A stretch of DNA of 64,000 nt from Physcomitrium patens (GCF_000002425.4 NC_037256.1:18620740-18684739); one strand, 5' to 3'. Counted from the first letter of the stretch, positions 11,055 to 23,415 are shown. A program made the numbers and translations. Notes: generated by a model from the letters alone, not told the origin.

Positions 11055-14000
11055 AATCTGTGCATCTTTTGGCATGCGTTAATGATTCTTGAATATGTTG
11101 ATGTAAAATATTCTTCATCTCGGTCTAATTCTTTATCTTCAATATGATCTTCTACTCCAATCTCAATATCTTTTATTGAAGTTTGTTCTTTATTAAAACA
11201 AATATCTTCATACCTTTGTTTAAATAACTTAATTCGTTTGACTGCTATAGGTACCTTCAATTCTGTACCATTAAGTTCTTGTAACAAGTATCTTCCATTG
11301 TTGTATGCCCTTTTGAAAATATAAGGTCCAAGCCATCCCTTTACAAACTTCTTTGTAGTGCTATGTTGATTTTCCAAGCTACTATTATAAATTAATATCC
11401 AATCACCATCTTCAATTGCCTTGGGTCGTGGTCGATGTTTTTTATCAAATCCTTCTTTATTCATTTTCCTTGCTTCTTTCAATTTTTCTATTGCCACTTT
11501 AATATCATTAGGTCTTCTTTCTAATTGTTAAATCTATAATACTAAAAGTTCTTCTTTTTTGAGATCATTCTTTCAAGGTAATACACTCCATGTACGTATT
11601 ACATCTTCTATTGGCATTATTGGTTTTTACCCATATATTAATTCAAAAAGCATATAACCTATTATTGAACTATGAGTTATACTATCTGCCTATAGTACAA
11701 ATAGTAGTAGTTTAGGCAATTCATGTGCTTTACTATTGCATGCCTTTACTAATGCCTTAACAATAGGTGAATGCCTACACTCACTTTTACCATTAACTTC
11801 TAGGTTATATGTTATTGTTAAAGAAAGTTTAATTCCTATTCTATTAAAGAATTTTCATACTTCTTTTCCATCCAATTCACCCTTATCTACGGTAATTTTT
11901 TCAATACAACCATAGTGACAAATAACCTCTTCTAATAGAAATCGGCATACACCTTTAATATCCTTTGTTTTTGATGCTGGTCCTTCAACCATATTTGATA
12001 AATCTTCTCATGCAAGTACCAAATATTTCATTTGTTCAAGTCCCATAGGCATTGTCACTAAATCCACCACCCACTTATAATGTAAAGTCAAAGGATATGT
12101 TGGGTGTAACCCATCTCAATGCCAAATACTTGAATGCACTTGGCAAGTCTCACAAGATCCTACAAAATTTGCTACATCTTTGTATATTTTTTTATTAATA
12201 TATTTTTTTTAATTTAGTAAATATTACTAAATATCTCAATGCTTTGTACATAAATTTTTATGAAATTCTTTAATAAATCTTTGTTGAGCTTCTAAATCAT
12301 ATATCACCCTTTGTGGCACTTCTCTTCTCTTTTTTGGATGCTTCTATAAATATCCATCATGTAAAAAATATCTGTAGGCTTTCTTATGGATTTTCTTAAA
12401 TTCTTGATTTTTCCAACCTTCTTATTGCTTCAATATACTCAAATATTCTCCAACATCTTTTCATTCATTTTCATATAAATTTCTTAAAAATATTTGTAAT
12501 CGTATATTCAAACATACACCTTTTTTCTTTAATAATGCATTAGTATAAAATTTTATATCCACATCATCTTCCAAATCAATCATCTCTTATTTATCATAAT
12601 ACCTTACTTTTGATAACATATCTGCAACTGAATTTTCTTTTCCTGCAATATATTTAAATTCTAGATTTATAGATTTGATATATGCTATCCACTTCAACAT
12701 AGCAATATCAAGAGTTGAACAACTTGTATTCATGCCTAACAAAGATAGATAATCTATTTTTATAACTACTGATGCCCCAATCAAATACTCTTTTTTATTT
12801 TTCATAGCTATTACTACATCCCATAATTCTCTTTTGATTTGTGCATATGCCCTTTGTCTAGCATTCAATACCTTTGCTCCAAACCTTACTACATATCTAT
12901 TCCCTTGTTCATCATTTTGTCCAACTGTCTAACCTATTCCAATTGGACTTGCATCAACTGTTAATACCAGTGGCCTTTCACCTTCAAAATTTACTTTTTT
13001 TAAAGTTGAAGATGAAGAAAGAAGTTCTTTCAATTTTTCTATAGCTTTCCGTTGTTCTTCTTTCTATTGAAATTTTTGATTTTTTCTTAAAAACTCATAT
13101 AATGGATCTCCTATATGTACAAAGTAAGGTATCTATATATGATAGAAAATACATGCTCCTAAAAATCTTCTCACTTCTATTCTATTTGTACATTCTTTTA
13201 TCTTTTTAATAATATCAATCTTTTCTATACTTGGCTTACGTCCATATGACCCACACATGTGTCCTACCACTAAAACTTCTTTTACTCCAAATTAAGTGAT
13301 TTTGCCCTCAATAATTAATAAGATTAAATAAACTTCTTCTAATATTTTTAAAATCTTCTCACAATCCTCAATATGATCTCCCACAAACTTTTTACATCCC
13401 TTTGAATCCAAAGTCTCATCTTTTTTATTCTTCTACACATCCCTTAATTGGTACATCATCTAAAAAAGGTATTTTTATTCTTGAAATAAAATCTCTTAAT
13501 ACCTTATGTATTCCATTCATCATATGTGCCAGAGAATTTGTAGCCCTTTGTAGTAAAGTATACATTCTAACCAATCCTAATAGTATCTTTATAGTTGTCA
13601 AATCTCTGCTTTGCATTACCAATTGAAATTGATTGTATCCCAAATAAAGATCTCCTATAGAATAAATTTTTCTTCCTACAAATGCATCTACAAATTCATC
13701 TACAATTGGACTTGAGCCCATATTTTTAATATTTATCTTATTTACCAGTTGCATATCTTGAATAAACCTCAATGTTCCATTTTTCTTAAGTATAGTGAAC
13801 CACCAATTGGAATATGGTACAATAGATGGTTCTAAAATTCCTATCTTAATCTTTTCATTGAGTAATTCAATTAACTTTGGCAAATGGACCTTTGGAAATA
13901 GAATTGGCCTCAAATTCCATGGTTCATGTGGAATTATAAAAATAACCATAGGTTCTATAATATTAGATCAATACACCTTATTTCATGTGATTCAAATACA

Positions 14001-14365
14001 AATGCCTTACCATGTCGTGAAAGCATTTCTTTAAAATATTTCTCCTTATCTCTTCTTAAAAATTTATGACATCCAATTTTTAAACCATCTAATGTTAAAT
14101 CATTCTTGAATTCATGACCTATTTTCCTTGAATCTCTTAAGTTTGGTTGCATAGAAGCTTCTTTAATCCTTTCTTCAAAATCTAATAGTAGTGGCAATGC
14201 CATAAGTTTAACCTTTCTTGCAACGATCTTATATTTTGTATTTATATTCACTTCATACTTATCCATATATTTTTTTATTCTATCATAAAATTGATTAGAA
14301 TACACATTTATTACCTTATCACCTCTTTCAAAATCTTCATTCAATAATATTTGTAAATCATCCAT
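11055..14365 (-). pseudogene. A-old pol remnant (RT, RNase H, integrase)
   Basis: Minus-strand pol fragments colinear with A-young. 14365-13955 is the pol N-terminal part. 13949-13425 is reverse transcriptase, with GDLYLGYNQFQL and the catalytic FLDDVPIKG (FLDD in place of YxDD). 12868-12587 is the end of RNase H (AGKENSVADMLSKVRY). 11497-11003 is the integrase C-terminal part (VKGWLGPYIF..YNNGRYLLQELNGTELKVP). In between, the plus-strand complement still matches A-young but with stops and frame breaks. Polymerase function is lost. Confidence 0.75.
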
Positions 14366-16145
14366 TATATCATTGAAACAAGATTATTCAAATATCTCTT
14401 ATATGTATTCATCTTCATCAATGACATCATATTTTTTTAATTTATATTCTATATTTTTGATATTTTTTTATCTATTCTTCTAAAATTATTTATATTTTTG
14501 AATATGATATATCTATCTCATGATAATCCTATAATATCTTCATCTTTTCTACTAAACAAGAAGCCTTCACTCTTTTTACCATCGCAATTTTGCTTTACAA
14601 TGGCATCTAATAAAAATCCTTTGAGTCTTCAAGATCTTGAAATGCTTTGTGTATCTTTGGCAAAGGATGCTCTTTCAAACTATCCCAATTTCTTCTATGA
14701 TTTATATAAACTGTTAAGAATTGCACTGCCTTCTTTCCGTCTTAACTTCTTATCCTTGCATAAGTCGATCCATCATCCATAACTTTTGTCTCCATTTGTT
14801 TGGCAGTAATATATGGTTGTTTCAATATAATAGAATATGTAGATATGTCTTGCACAAAGAAATTATGTTCTTGAATAACATCTCATATCGTCATCTTGAT
14901 ATTTAGACATGTTCTATATAAATGTCATTTTGAATTGTTTGCTACTCTTATTATCCACCCATGTTCAGTATCAATAGGCCATTTTTCTTTGTTATACAAT
15001 TCTTTTGACATCAAAATGATTTAAGAACCATGATCAATTAATGCTACAATTGATTCTTTTAAATTTTCTAATTTTATCAAAGTTTCTGTAGTAGCCTTTG
15101 TCCAATGACTTTTAGAATAATGGCTAGAAGCTTGAATGACATCTTCTTTTTCTGCAAATCTAACTCACAAGATATCTCCAAAAATTTGTATTTCATCTTC
15201 TTCATCTTCATTGTTTTCCATTGCTCTTGTTCTTTGTGTATTTGATATTATAGAGTCTCCTATAGATTGTTGTTGTTTCTTTATTGTATCAACAATAATT
15301 TTATGAAATTCACGCTTTATAATTCGTAGAATTTCACCAATTATGAATTCAACCTTTCCACTTAAAATCTGCTCCTCAAATACCTTCTTCAAATCTGTAT
15401 CAACTTCAATATCTGATTGTAATTTGTAAGCATGAGCCATTGCTTTTTTTTCTCCAATTTCTCATTTTTTGAAGAAATATTCTCTATTGTCTCTTTATGT
15501 ATAGGATTCTTTTGTTGTCATGATTTTTCTCTCCTTATACTTCTTTTTGAAGGCCTTTCATTATTTTCATCTTTCTTTTGTTTTTCTTCTATTAACGCTT
15601 TATGTTGACTCCTTGTAATATAAGCATGCACAGATAATCTATTTATTGGATCATTCCATGCAATAATTTATCAAAGATTATTACCAACACGTTTTAAATC
15701 ATCTCTAGTAAATTTTTTCTTTTTAGCATAACTCATTGCACTTGTCGACAAAGAACTAGATTCTCCTAAAAATTCAAGATTTATACTTAAATATTTACTA
15801 GGATTTTCTTCCACCCAATATGTTGATGCTTCATTGCTTGAGATTGTATGCACTTTAAAAGTATCTCCAACAAACACCTTCATTCTTCCTTTACCAAATT
15901 TATTTTTCAATTTTTCTCCACTTTCTTTTAAGTGTATCATACCATCTTTAAAAAAAACAACTCCTTTATTTTGTGCCTCTATAAAATCTTTGCATTCCTT
16001 CCTTGAATGATCTATATTATCACACCACATGCACCTATGTACTACACCTTCCATTAGTCTTAGTCTTTGTTTTGTTGATGCTCTTGATGATTGACCCTTC
16101 TCTTTAAGTTTTGTAAATTTTATTTACAAATCTCTCATCTCACGT
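14366..16145 (-). pseudogene. A-old protease and gag C-terminal remnant
   Basis: Minus strand. 16054-15671 carries the Gag zinc knuckle RCMWCDNIDHSRKECKDF, the CCHC-type motif seen in A-young as RCIWCDDASHTRKDC. 15440-15165 matches the Gag-protease linker. About 15080-14930 is the protease region. The right edge at 16142-16145 is one copy of the ACGT duplication made by A-young. Gag reading continues at 24806 once A-young is removed: EIIR joins to EMRDL, paralleling EIIRGMQDL in A-young. Confidence 0.7.
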
Positions 16146-17484
16146 TGATGTATTACGTGCTTTCCTGCTCGAGAACGCGCCGGGCGTCTGGCTGTAGAAG
16201 GTAGTATGGAGATTCGCCAATAGTCAAGCAGTCTATTAGTTTTTGACTGCTGGAATATAAACGACTGCAACAATGTACCGTAAATCTATACGGATGCTCT
16301 TCGACTCCTTGTCGAAGTCTTTTCTTTGCCCCAGCCGATAGGTCTCTAGACGTTACAGAGAACCCCAAACAACCCAAACTGTTAATCTTCAATACCCCTT
16401 TGTACTTACGATCTTGTATCCACTAACTGTCTTGTTAGATTAATCCAATAAATTTCATTCACTCCGCATACTCAATCCTATAGACACCCCTTTAATCCTT
16501 TAATCACAGACGTAACTCGATTTTTACAAAACAGTCAAGAGTATTCAAACCCACTTCATTTAAAAATCCCGATTCACCATTACAACACTGACTTCAGCAG
16601 CGATTGCCTCAGTCTTCCCAAAACTCTATGAAGAAGAAAAATCCAAATTCTATGTCTTTCCTTCCCCGACCCGAAGCATGAAGCTCCTCTCTCTAATTTC
16701 CTTGATCTTCAAAAACCTCCAATGAAAACCCGAACAAGTAACCTTGCAAAAGCTTGAAAACTCGCTCCCCCCCCCGATTCCCCTGAAAAAAAAAAAAAAC
16801 CCCCCTCAAAACTATATCCCTCCTAACCTTATCCTCTGAATTTCTTCAATCTTCCGTCTTAGATCCGGAATTGGCTCCCACCTCAAGCTTGGATCTAAAA
16901 TTGGCTCTCGCCGTCAAGCTTTCTCCTCCGTTTTTACCTTTAAGAAATCCATTTACCGAAAACAACGTTCCCTGAAACGGCATAGAGAACAGGACAGCCT
17001 GAAATAGAATCGAACCCCGTAATCGGGACCACATTGAGTCGCTTGACCAATTCAGGTCCTATTTTGGGAAAGATGCCCGTAGTAACCTTGATGTTCCCGA
17101 AATTGGGTCAAATTGGTCCTCGCGTCAGATTGGCTAAGACCCGTAGTAAGACCTGGATTTCCCATAATTAGACTGCATTGGGTTGACCGGCCAATTCAGG
17201 TCTCATATTGGATAAGAAGACCCGGATTGGATTATCGAAATTGGATCCAATTGGCTCCTCGAACCCGTCGTGTGAATTGGTCCTTCTCTTCCTGCTGACT
17301 CCCGTTATTGGAATCGAATGGAGCATTTCAGTATGCCCCGGCTGACTGTAATGGAGTGACTGAACCTGACCACTCAGTATTTGTACTGGAGTTGGTCGAT
17401 GCTCCCAATATTCGAGGTAACTGAATATTAATAAAATTTCCCTTTCTTTTTATTTTCACTGTATACTCGTGTTACAACACGACA
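16146..17484 (-). repeat. 3' LTR of A-young
   Basis: 1339 bp, the same length as its partner. The plus strand begins TGATGTATTACG (two changes from TGTCGTATTACG) and ends CAACACGACA. The outer U3 tip is the palindrome TCGTGTTACAACACGA. A C-run and A-run tract at 16765-16810 differs in length from the partner LTR. Confidence 0.9.
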
Positions 17485-17496
17485 TCCACCCCCTCT
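17485..17496 (-). other. Polypurine tract of A-young
   Basis: The minus strand reads AGAGGGGGTGGA immediately before the 3' LTR start TGTCGTGTTG. Confidence 0.8.
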
Positions 17497-18047
17497 GAAC
17501 CTGTGCATCCTCCGGTATGCACCAATTTACCCAATTGCTGTTTGATTCAGAATATATCTCCTACGTCTTTGTCCAGTTCGTCTTCGTCACCTTCATTATC
17601 CAAATCACTTCCATCTTCTTGCTGCGAAATCTCTATACCTTCATTAAGGTCTTCCATATTCATCTCTACGTGTCTTCGTTTAAATATTTTTACTTGCTTC
17701 CCTGCAATTGGTATTTTCAATTTTGTACCATCTAACTCCCGTAATGAGTAAGTCGCATTATCATAAACAGTTGTTACAACATATGGTCCAAACCAACGTT
17801 TTGAAAATTTCCGCAAAGTACTATGTTGATTATCCAGACTATTGTCATAAACAAGTACTCAGTCACCTTCCTCAATTGCTTCTTGTCTCAATCGATGTTG
17901 CTTATCGAATCGCGCCTTGTTTTGTAACCTTGCTCTTTTTAACCTTTCCAATGCTATCTGGACATCTTCGGTTCTTTGCTCCAATTGTCAAATCCTAATA
18001 GCCAGAAGTTCTTCTCTTGTCAATCCATCTTCCCATGGTAGCATACT
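17497..18047 (-). pseudogene. A-young integrase C-terminal region with stops
   Basis: Continues the pol frame after a TGA at 18048-18050. It shows a helical stretch (QLEQRTEDVQIALERLKRAR) and the GPY-type motif WFGPYVVTTVYDN..YSLRELDG at about 17800-17740. It ends with an acidic tail (DEDELDKDVGDIF) and a stop at 17547. At least three in-frame TGA codons lie between 18050 and 17860. Each can come from a Trp or Arg codon by one transition. In gypsy integrases this region binds DNA. The family often ends in a chromodomain, but none is seen here. Confidence 0.7.
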
Positions 18048-20945
18048 TCAAGTAAGTACCTTTTCTTCAATCGACATAATTGGTTTTTGACCTGTCATAA
18101 GTTCTACTGGCATATATCCTGTCACCGAACTATGTGTTGTTCGATCAGCCCATAATACAAATGACAAAAGCCGTGGCCACTCTTTAACTTTCCCATTACA
18201 AGCTTTAACCAATGCTTTCACAATCGGCGGGTGACCGCGTTCGCTTTTTGCATTCCCTTTCGGATTATAAGCAGTAGTCAGTGATAGTTTAACTCCACAT
18301 CTTTCAAAGAACTTACGAGCTTCTTGTGTATTTAATTCTCCACGATCTGCAGTGATTTTTCCTACGCACCCGTAACGGCAAATGACATCTTCAAGCAAAA
18401 ACCTACAAATCCCCTCTGTAGATTTTGTCCTCAATGCTCTTCCTTCTACTTGATTTGATAAATCTTCACGAGCTAAAACCAAATATCTCATCTGCCATAA
18501 CCCAACCGGCATAATAACCAAATCAACAATCCATTTAAAATGAATAGCCAGAGGATACGTAGGATGAAGACCATCTCGATGTCGGATATTAGAATACGAT
18601 TGACAGATTTCACATGACTCTACAAATGAGAGCACATCTCGATACATATTTTTCCACCAATATCGTTCCTTGAGTTTAGCAAAAGTAGCCCAGATTCCTC
18701 TATGCCCTGCCCATAAACTATCATGAAACTCCTTTAATAATTTTAGTTTTTCTTCCCTTTTGCCTATCACTCGTTGTGGCATCCCAATTCCTTTCTTCGG
18801 TCTCTTCCATAAGAATCCATCTCGAAGTAAAAATCCATATGTTTTTTTTCTTATTTGTTTGAATTTTTCTGTAGACCAATTCCCCTGCTTAGTCAAGATA
18901 TTCAAGTAATGACCAATATCCAATAATTCTCCTTCATAAGATTCTTCAAGAAATAGCTTGTCTTCTCTGTTGAGATTCGATATTGAATAGAATTTCAATC
19001 CGACATCATCAATGTCTTCAATCATTTCGTCCTCCCTCTCGTATCTTGCTCGAGATAGCATGTCTGCTACTAAATTGTCCTTTCCAGTGATATGCTTAAA
19101 TTCTGGATTTAGTGACTTAATATAAGCAATCCATCTTAACATTGCAATATCTGGGGTTGAACAGTTAATAATCATTCCAAGCAATGGCAAGCAATCAGTT
19201 TCAATTACTACTACTGCCCCAATCAAATAGTCCTTTTCAGCTTTCATAGCCGAAACGACTCCCCAAAGTTCTCTTTTGACTTGCGAATATGCACGCTGAC
19301 GAATATTTAAAACTTTAGCCCCAAATCGAACTGCAAATCTACTCCCATTCGAATCATCTTGATCCACAGCCCATCCAACGGCAATTGGACTAGCGTCTAC
19401 AGTAAGAATCACTGGTCTATTGTACTTATAATCAACCTTCCTCAATATTGGAGGTGACATCAATAATTTCTTCAATCTTTGCATTGCCTGAATATGCCTT
19501 TCTTTCCATTCAAATCGGTAACCCTTGCGTAACAGTTCATATAATGGATCCGCTATGTGAGCAAAATGATGGATCCAGATTTGATAAAATACACTTGCAC
19601 CCAAAAACCTGCGAACCTCTGTTAAAGAACCACAATCCTCTTTCATCCTTCCAATTGCATCAACTTTAGTCGGAGCTGGTTTTCTTCCGTAAGATCCGCA
19701 TAAATGTCCAACAATTACAACCTCTCGCACTCCAAATACGGACTTCATACCCGATAATGTAAGATGAACTTCTCCAAGCCGAGTTAAAATCTTTTCACAA
19801 TCTTGTATATGATCAACAACATATCTGCGACACCCCCTCGTATCTAAAGTTTCATCCTTGTCTCCTTCTCTGCACCCTTTTATTGGAACATCATCTAGAA
19901 AAGGCATAGTCTTTTCCGGAATAAAATCTCTCAATACCTTATTCATCCCATTCATCATATGCGCAACTGAGTTGGTCGCGCCTTGAGGAAGAGTGCACAT
20001 TCTAACCAATCCAAGCGGTGTCCTCATCGTTGTCATATCTCTCCTTCCTTCGGCAAGTTGAAATTGATCATAACCTGAATACAAATCACCCATTGAATAG
20101 ATCGCCCTTCCAGCAAACGCCTCAGCAAATTCATCCACAATAGGTCCAATTCCTGCATTCCTGACAGTTACAGCATTCACTGGCTTCATATCTTGAATGA
20201 ACCGCAGTGACCCATTCTTTTTAGGTACCGTAAACCATCGACTAGAATATGGCGCAAATGAAGGTTCTAATATTTTCATCTTTATCTTTTCTTTCAATAG
20301 TTCCACCAATTTAGATAAATGTGCCCTCGGTACTGGAATCGGTCTTAGATTCCAAGGTACATGCGGTACAGTGAAGATAACCATAGGTGTTATAATATTT
20401 GGATCCACACACCCAATTTCATGAGATTCGAAAGCAAACGATCTACCTTGTTTAACCAACATCTTTTTGAAGCAAGTAATTTCCTCCAGGAATAAAGAAC
20501 CATCAGAACCAATCTTCAATTCTTCAAAAGTTTCTTCAGTAAACTGATGTCCAATACTCATTGGATCTCTTAAACTTGCTTCTTTTGATGCTTCTCCCAT
20601 TTGTTCTTTAGAATCCTCTGGTAATGGTCCGGCAACAAGCTTTACCTTCTTATCTGCCGTTTTATATCTCCTCTCTACTGTGACTTCTGATCCTTGAAAA
20701 GATTCAAGCATGGTATAAACCTCTCTCGAATGAATCTCAACAATCTTATCATTATCCCCTAACCCAATAGATGTAATCAATTCCAATGAATCTTCCAGCC
20801 CATTTTCTTCATAAACACCCAAAATCCTCTCATCATCTTGCAATGTACCTATCTTGCGTAACTGTCCTTCAATATCATATAATCTTTTTCTTTCTTTTCT
20901 TTTAAAATCATACACTTTCTTATACATAATATTTCCATTCTCCAA
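18048..20945 (-). CDS. A-young pol: reverse transcriptase, RNase H, integrase
   Basis: 965 codons open on the minus strand. Order: N-terminal linker; reverse transcriptase (PKKNGSLRFIQDMKPVN at about 20220, GDLYSGYDQFQL at about 20090, catalytic FLDDVPIKG near 19900 as a variant of YxDD); RNase H (LTVDASPIAVGWAVDQDDS near 19400, ending TGKDNLVADMLSRARY near 19050); integrase HHCC zinc finger (H..H..CEICQSY, 18740-18600); and a DDE core with Asp in IVDLVIMPVG (about 18520), ADRGE (about 18345) and Glu in KSERGH (about 18235). It copies element RNA to DNA and inserts it. The first codon given is TTG and the frame is open farther upstream, so translation probably enters by frameshift from gag-protease. 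The RT style (DLYSGYDQF, GATNS, FLDD-PIKG) resembles elements described from mosses and basidiomycete fungi. Confidence 0.85.
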   Translation of the reverse strand: MENGNIMYKKVYDFKRKERKRLYDIEGQLRKIGTLQDDERILGVYEENGLEDSLELITSIGLGDNDKIVEIHSREVYTMLESFQGSEVTVERRYKTADKKVKLVAGPLPEDSKEQMGEASKEASLRDPMSIGHQFTEETFEELKIGSDGSLFLEEITCFKKMLVKQGRSFAFESHEIGCVDPNIITPMVIFTVPHVPWNLRPIPVPRAHLSKLVELLKEKIKMKILEPSFAPYSSRWFTVPKKNGSLRFIQDMKPVNAVTVRNAGIGPIVDEFAEAFAGRAIYSMGDLYSGYDQFQLAEGRRDMTTMRTPLGLVRMCTLPQGATNSVAHMMNGMNKVLRDFIPEKTMPFLDDVPIKGCREGDKDETLDTRGCRRYVVDHIQDCEKILTRLGEVHLTLSGMKSVFGVREVVIVGHLCGSYGRKPAPTKVDAIGRMKEDCGSLTEVRRFLGASVFYQIWIHHFAHIADPLYELLRKGYRFEWKERHIQAMQRLKKLLMSPPILRKVDYKYNRPVILTVDASPIAVGWAVDQDDSNGSRFAVRFGAKVLNIRQRAYSQVKRELWGVVSAMKAEKDYLIGAVVVIETDCLPLLGMIINCSTPDIAMLRWIAYIKSLNPEFKHITGKDNLVADMLSRARYEREDEMIEDIDDVGLKFYSISNLNREDKLFLEESYEGELLDIGHYLNILTKQGNWSTEKFKQIRKKTYGFLLRDGFLWKRPKKGIGMPQRVIGKREEKLKLLKEFHDSLWAGHRGIWATFAKLKERYWWKNMYRDVLSFVESCEICQSYSNIRHRDGLHPTYPLAIHFKWIVDLVIMPVGLWQMRYLVLAREDLSNQVEGRALRTKSTEGICRFLLEDVICRYGCVGKITADRGELNTQEARKFFERCGVKLSLTTAYNPKGNAKSERGHPPIVKALVKACNGKVKEWPRLLSFVLWADRTTHSSVTGYMPVELMTGQKPIMSIEEKVLT

Positions 20946-21022
20946 TATACCAATAAAACTCGCATCAAAGGCACCTTCATCTCGCGAGAGTACCTCCTCT
21001 TTTGTACCTCCATAATCTCGCT

Positions 21023-22096
21023 TTACAGTGGTACCTCCCCAAAATCCTTAAATCCTTCAACAATCTTTGGCAATGGTTTCTCCCTCAACATATCTCGATT
21101 CCGTTCATGGTTAGGAGGTACTGTTTGAAATTGTACAGCTTTCCTTCCATCTTCGCTCCGTACCCTTGCATAAGCAGAACCATCGTCAAGTACCTTTGTT
21201 TCCATCCGTGTTGCCGTGATATAAGGTTGTCGTAAAATCAACGGATAAGACGTTGTATCTTGAACGAAGAAATGTTGCTCCGTCGCAACATCCCCAATCC
21301 GAATTTTGACATCTGGACAAGCTCCATATAATTCGCCTCGTGTTTTATTAGCTGCTCGTATTGCCTATCCATGTTCCATATCAATTGGCCATTTTTGCTG
21401 CTTATAAAGATCTTTAGACATGAGATTTATTTCAGAACCATGGTCCAGCAAGGCAACTATTGGTTCTTCTATATCTCCTATCTTCACCAATACCTCAGTA
21501 GTTGCCCTTGCCCAATGCTTTCGAGTATAATGGCTCAAAGTTTCCATTTCCTTGTCACTAGAATCTTCGAAACGTACTCGCTGATTATACCCATTCTTTT
21601 CATTTGTTGGTTGCTTGTAACCAATATCAACCTCTTCTTCATCTCTACATATTCTTGCATCAATAGCATGACTCATTCCAGTTTCGCTCATTAATTGCCT
21701 CTTTTGCTTAATGCTGTCAATGATAACATCATGAAACTCCTTCTTTGCAATTCCCAAGACTTCTTTCAATGTGAATTCCACCTTAGCGTTTAATATACGT
21801 TCTTCCAACACCCCTTTCAAATTTGTTGCCGCTTCAATGTCAGAAAGTAGCTTATAAGCAATTGATTTGCCCTTATCTTTTGTCTCCGTTGTTTTTTCTC
21901 CCAATGATGCTGAGGTATCCTTTACAGGCAATTCTTGTGAAGCTGCCTCCCGAGCCTTGTCTCCTCGAGTTTGCCTCTTAAAAGAATTTCCTTTTCTAGT
22001 ATCATCAAAATTTCCTCGTCTTTTTTCTTCCATCAAAGCTTCATGTTGGCTCTTAGCAATATATGCATGAACTGAAAGAGACTCAACAGGATCCTC
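21023..22096 (-). pseudogene. A-young protease region
   Basis: In frame with gag. The segment from 22036 holds a basic linker, an Ile/Lys-rich helix region and then the aspartic protease motif ALLDHGSEINLMSKDLYKQ at about 21470-21410. DHGSE stands where retroviral proteases have DTG or DSG. A TAG at about 21367 breaks the frame. Readable sequence continues (PLILRQPYITATRMETK) to a TAA at 21023-21025. Retroviral-type protease would cut the Gag-Pol polyprotein. Pol continues in another frame just downstream, near a TTTTGGGG run at 21040. Confidence 0.7.
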
Positions 22097-23415
22097 TCAA
22101 CATGTTCTTCCTCGTATTGTAGCTGCAGTTCTCAATAACGCTTCTTGAGGTAATTTCCCTTTTTGCATTGTAGAAACGGCAGAAGCCCAAAACTCACTAG
22201 TTTCCGTACTTCCACCAATTTCATCATCTACTCTAGCACCATAACTTGCACTTTCTCGTACTACTGTTTCATGCTCTTTTAAGTAATCTTGAACCAATGC
22301 TCTCATTCCTCCCTTGCCAAAATTGGTTTGAAGAAGATCCTCCCTATCTTTCAATGCTATCTTCCCATCTTTCCAGCAAATAATTCCTTGCCGTATCATA
22401 TTATTAAATTTATTGCAATCTTTTCTAGTGTGTGAAGCATCATCACACCAAATGCATCTTTGTACATATCCTTGTTTTGAAACATTCTTCGAATTATTTA
22501 TAGAAGTATTCTCTTCAAGTCTTGCCAATTTGATTTGAAGATCTTGCATTCCTCGTATAATTTCTTCCATACCCATATCTGCTTTCTTTGACAAGGATGT
22601 TGAAGGTTGAACTGTAGGCATTGTCGGTGGTGTTGTACGTACTGGAGCTTTGGGTGCTTGTACTGTTTTCGAAATATTGCTCCTATCCTTCCTCCTTTCT
22701 TTTTTTGTAAGCAACCCCACCGCATCTTCAACGTTCTTCCACTTCGTTGTCAATCCTTCATCTTCTTCTTTGTCTTCAAGAAGGGGTTCTAATTTCTCTT
22801 GCAATTCTCCATCAGCAGCTTGAAGAAATAGATCAACTTTATTCGGCTCCAATGTCAATTTTTCTACCTTCGATAATTGAGAGTACTGCCTCTCAAATTC
22901 CCTTAGTAGCTCTGTTGCTTGCAAATTCTTATTGGGCCGTTCAATCCATCCCAGAAACAGCTTCTTAGTAACGCGATCAGCATCTTCCAAGAAATATTCG
23001 TCTTTCAATGCATGTAAAAAATCCTCCCATGAATTTCGACAACGATCCGTAATCGATGTAATGTGGTCCCTTATCTCCGGTATCGTGGCAAGTCCAAATA
23101 GTGCAACCATTTTCTTCTCAGAAACCCGATTTAATTCCATTTCACGAACATAACATCTTAAATACCTTGAAATATTCCTCCCATCAAATTGATCAATTTT
23201 ATTGACCACTACTTGCAATGCTTTGGTTGCCAAAGCTTCCTTTCAATCATTGCTTTGCTGTTGCTGCATTGACAATGACAAGGCTTGAAACAAACTAGCA
23301 ATAGACAGATCCATGTGCATACCTTGTCCTTTAGAAGACTCCCCACCAGAAACTTCTCCCAAAAATCCTTCAAAATTTTTATTTTCGTTTTCCATAAAAA
23401 TAAAGATAAAATCAA
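22097..23415 (-). pseudogene. A-young gag with one internal TGA
   Basis: The first ATG after the primer site is at 23413-23415 (MENENKNFEGFLGEVSGGES). A Gln-rich tract MQQQQS follows, then an in-frame TGA at about 23251. Open sequence runs from 23233 to a second TGA at 22097. The open part carries the capsid-like region (IDQFDGRNISRYLRCYVREM), a charged helical region, and a CCHC-like knuckle RCIWCDDASHTRKDCNKF at about 22460. Gag, protease and the two TGA codons share one frame, so ancestral gag-protease was probably one reading frame. Gag packages RNA into particles. The same Gag is recognisable in A-old and at 36654-36995. Confidence 0.8.

Noticed and set aside
16153..17034. Short minus frames repeated at 23474-24355
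   Set aside because: They lie inside the two LTRs of A-young and appear twice only because the LTR does; no domain is seen.
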